From NCBI GenBank assembly GCA_023053575.1, contig JAKZAP010000004.1:17557624-17621623 (forward strand): DNA of 64,000 bases, read 5' to 3'. Positions within the stretch are counted from its first letter, which is position 1. Every line of letters starts with the position of its first letter. This stretch comes from Branchinecta lynchi. Taxonomy: Eukaryota > Arthropoda > Branchiopoda > Anostraca > Branchinectidae. The notes below the pieces were generated by a model. It saw only the letters and a program-made list of their open reading frames with translations. It was not told where the DNA came from and made no database searches. Made by a program: the position numbers and the translations under genes. Below are positions 63,188 to 64,000 of this stretch, in pieces.

Positions 63188-63324
63188 ATCTAATGGATTC
63201 TAGGTCTTGCTTGCGCCGCTGTTGGCTTCTTAGACCTTTTCGATCAGGTCACACACTCTCTTCTGTAAATGATGTATATATGCTTGTTCTTCCCAGCAAG
63301 TTTCACCTCCAGTTTAAGCGTATC

Positions 63325-63445
63325 TTAAGCATAAATACTCCTTGAGCCCAAGCCGACTGGTAAAAATATATTAAGCAATGGCTAAAAACGAAGAGTCAGC
63401 TACGGTGTTCGTCAGCGATATTCCGCCGTTCTTGGCAAGGGTCTG
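63325..63445 (-). mobile_element. Penelope-like terminal fragment
   Basis: actccttgagcccaagccga then agagtcagctac and cgttcttggcaagggtc. Confidence 0.55.
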
Positions 63446-63649
63446 GAAGAAGAATTTTTATTGTATATCTGGCATTGTATTTTAATTAAATTGACAAACC
63501 AATTGTATATAACTATTCTGATTGTTTCTTTTGTTGTGTAGTGTAGGATTACTTTGTCGTCAGCCAATGCTATCCAGTTTGGTATTAATAAATGATTGAT
63601 TTTTTGGAATGAACCTGGAACCTTGACTGGACTGGAAGAAACAAACCTG

Positions 63650-63810
63650 CAATGCAAAAGTTTCTCCGAATAAGGATGCAGTATTTGCTACTGGGATTAA
63701 TCTTATCTCTATTGGGATAAAATTAATCCGAATTAGGGAGAATTTTATCTCAATAAAGTCAAGATTAATCCCAGTAGCGAGTACTGCAAGATCTTTTTTT
63801 TGCAGTGTAG
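63650..63810. mobile_element. hairpin MITE, copy 2
   Basis: gcagtatttgctactgggat at 63678 with its complement ending near 63787, and outer ctccgaataagga / tttttgcagtgta sequences matching the copy at 4.34 kb. Confidence 0.7.
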
Positions 63811-63859
63811 ACTGGAAGAAACTGCTGATGACAGATTTGTTTTTTCCACTCCAGTAACA

Positions 63860-64000
63860 GGCGGACGAGGACCCATGCCAAGAAGGGCCGAATATCGCTG
63901 ACGATCCATTTTTTAATGTGTCACCAGATTTCCCGTTCCTGCAACTCCCCCACAGTTGTCGAAGCCGATCAGGGCTTTAAATGGAAGATCAGAGCCATGT
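63860..64000 (+). mobile_element. Penelope-like terminus joined to a family A fragment
   Basis: catgccaagaagggccgaat and tcgctgacga, then cagatttcccgttcctgcaa and a partial module to the window end. Confidence 0.5.

Overview
This is an animal nuclear sequence, most likely from an invertebrate. Three conserved metazoan protein genes can be assembled here from short exons with GT-AG junctions and matching phases. They sit in large introns packed with transposons: Penelope-like elements, APE-type LINEs, hAT-type and MULE/foldback-like DNA elements, MITEs, and tandem-repeat elements of Helentron/HINE or bivalve 'pearl' style. There are no operons, ribosome binding sites or prokaryotic genes. I cannot name the species. 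The wealth of tandem-core elements with ACGG/ACAG tracts would suit a mollusc or another marine invertebrate, but that is only a guess.

Layout. (1) Positions 1-12,800, minus strand: the 5' three quarters of a DEF8 homologue (C1 zinc finger plus start of the Rubicon-homology zinc domain). Coding exons are 12741-12310, 11853-11553, 2815-2651 and 425-184, and the gene runs off the left edge. Its 8.7 kb intron holds tandem-core elements and a Penelope-like element with a GIY-YIG endonuclease. (2) 15,780-15,990: probable shared divergent promoter. (3) 15,988-44,269, plus strand: a complete C18orf63 (DUF4708) homologue in eight exons, 1,104 codons, with a 14 kb first intron containing two decayed LINEs of one family and a ~281-bp tandem array. 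A 1.19 kb foldback element with a 9-bp target duplication lies 24 bp past the second exon. (4) 44,603-48,811, minus strand: a complete FAM210A-like (DUF1279) mitochondrial protein gene in three coding exons, tail to tail with C18orf63 across only 333 bp. (5) 49-64 kb: no convincing gene. It holds tandem-core elements, an RT fragment, a 1.78 kb hAT-type element with an 8-bp duplication and a smaller hAT-type MITE nested inside it, and several hairpin MITEs.

The three genes have no known shared pathway. DEF8 acts in Rab7/lysosome positioning, FAM210A in mitochondria, and C18orf63 is uncharacterised. Apart from the genes, the main interest is the layered transposon record, with several insertions dated relative to each other by nesting and by exact target duplications.
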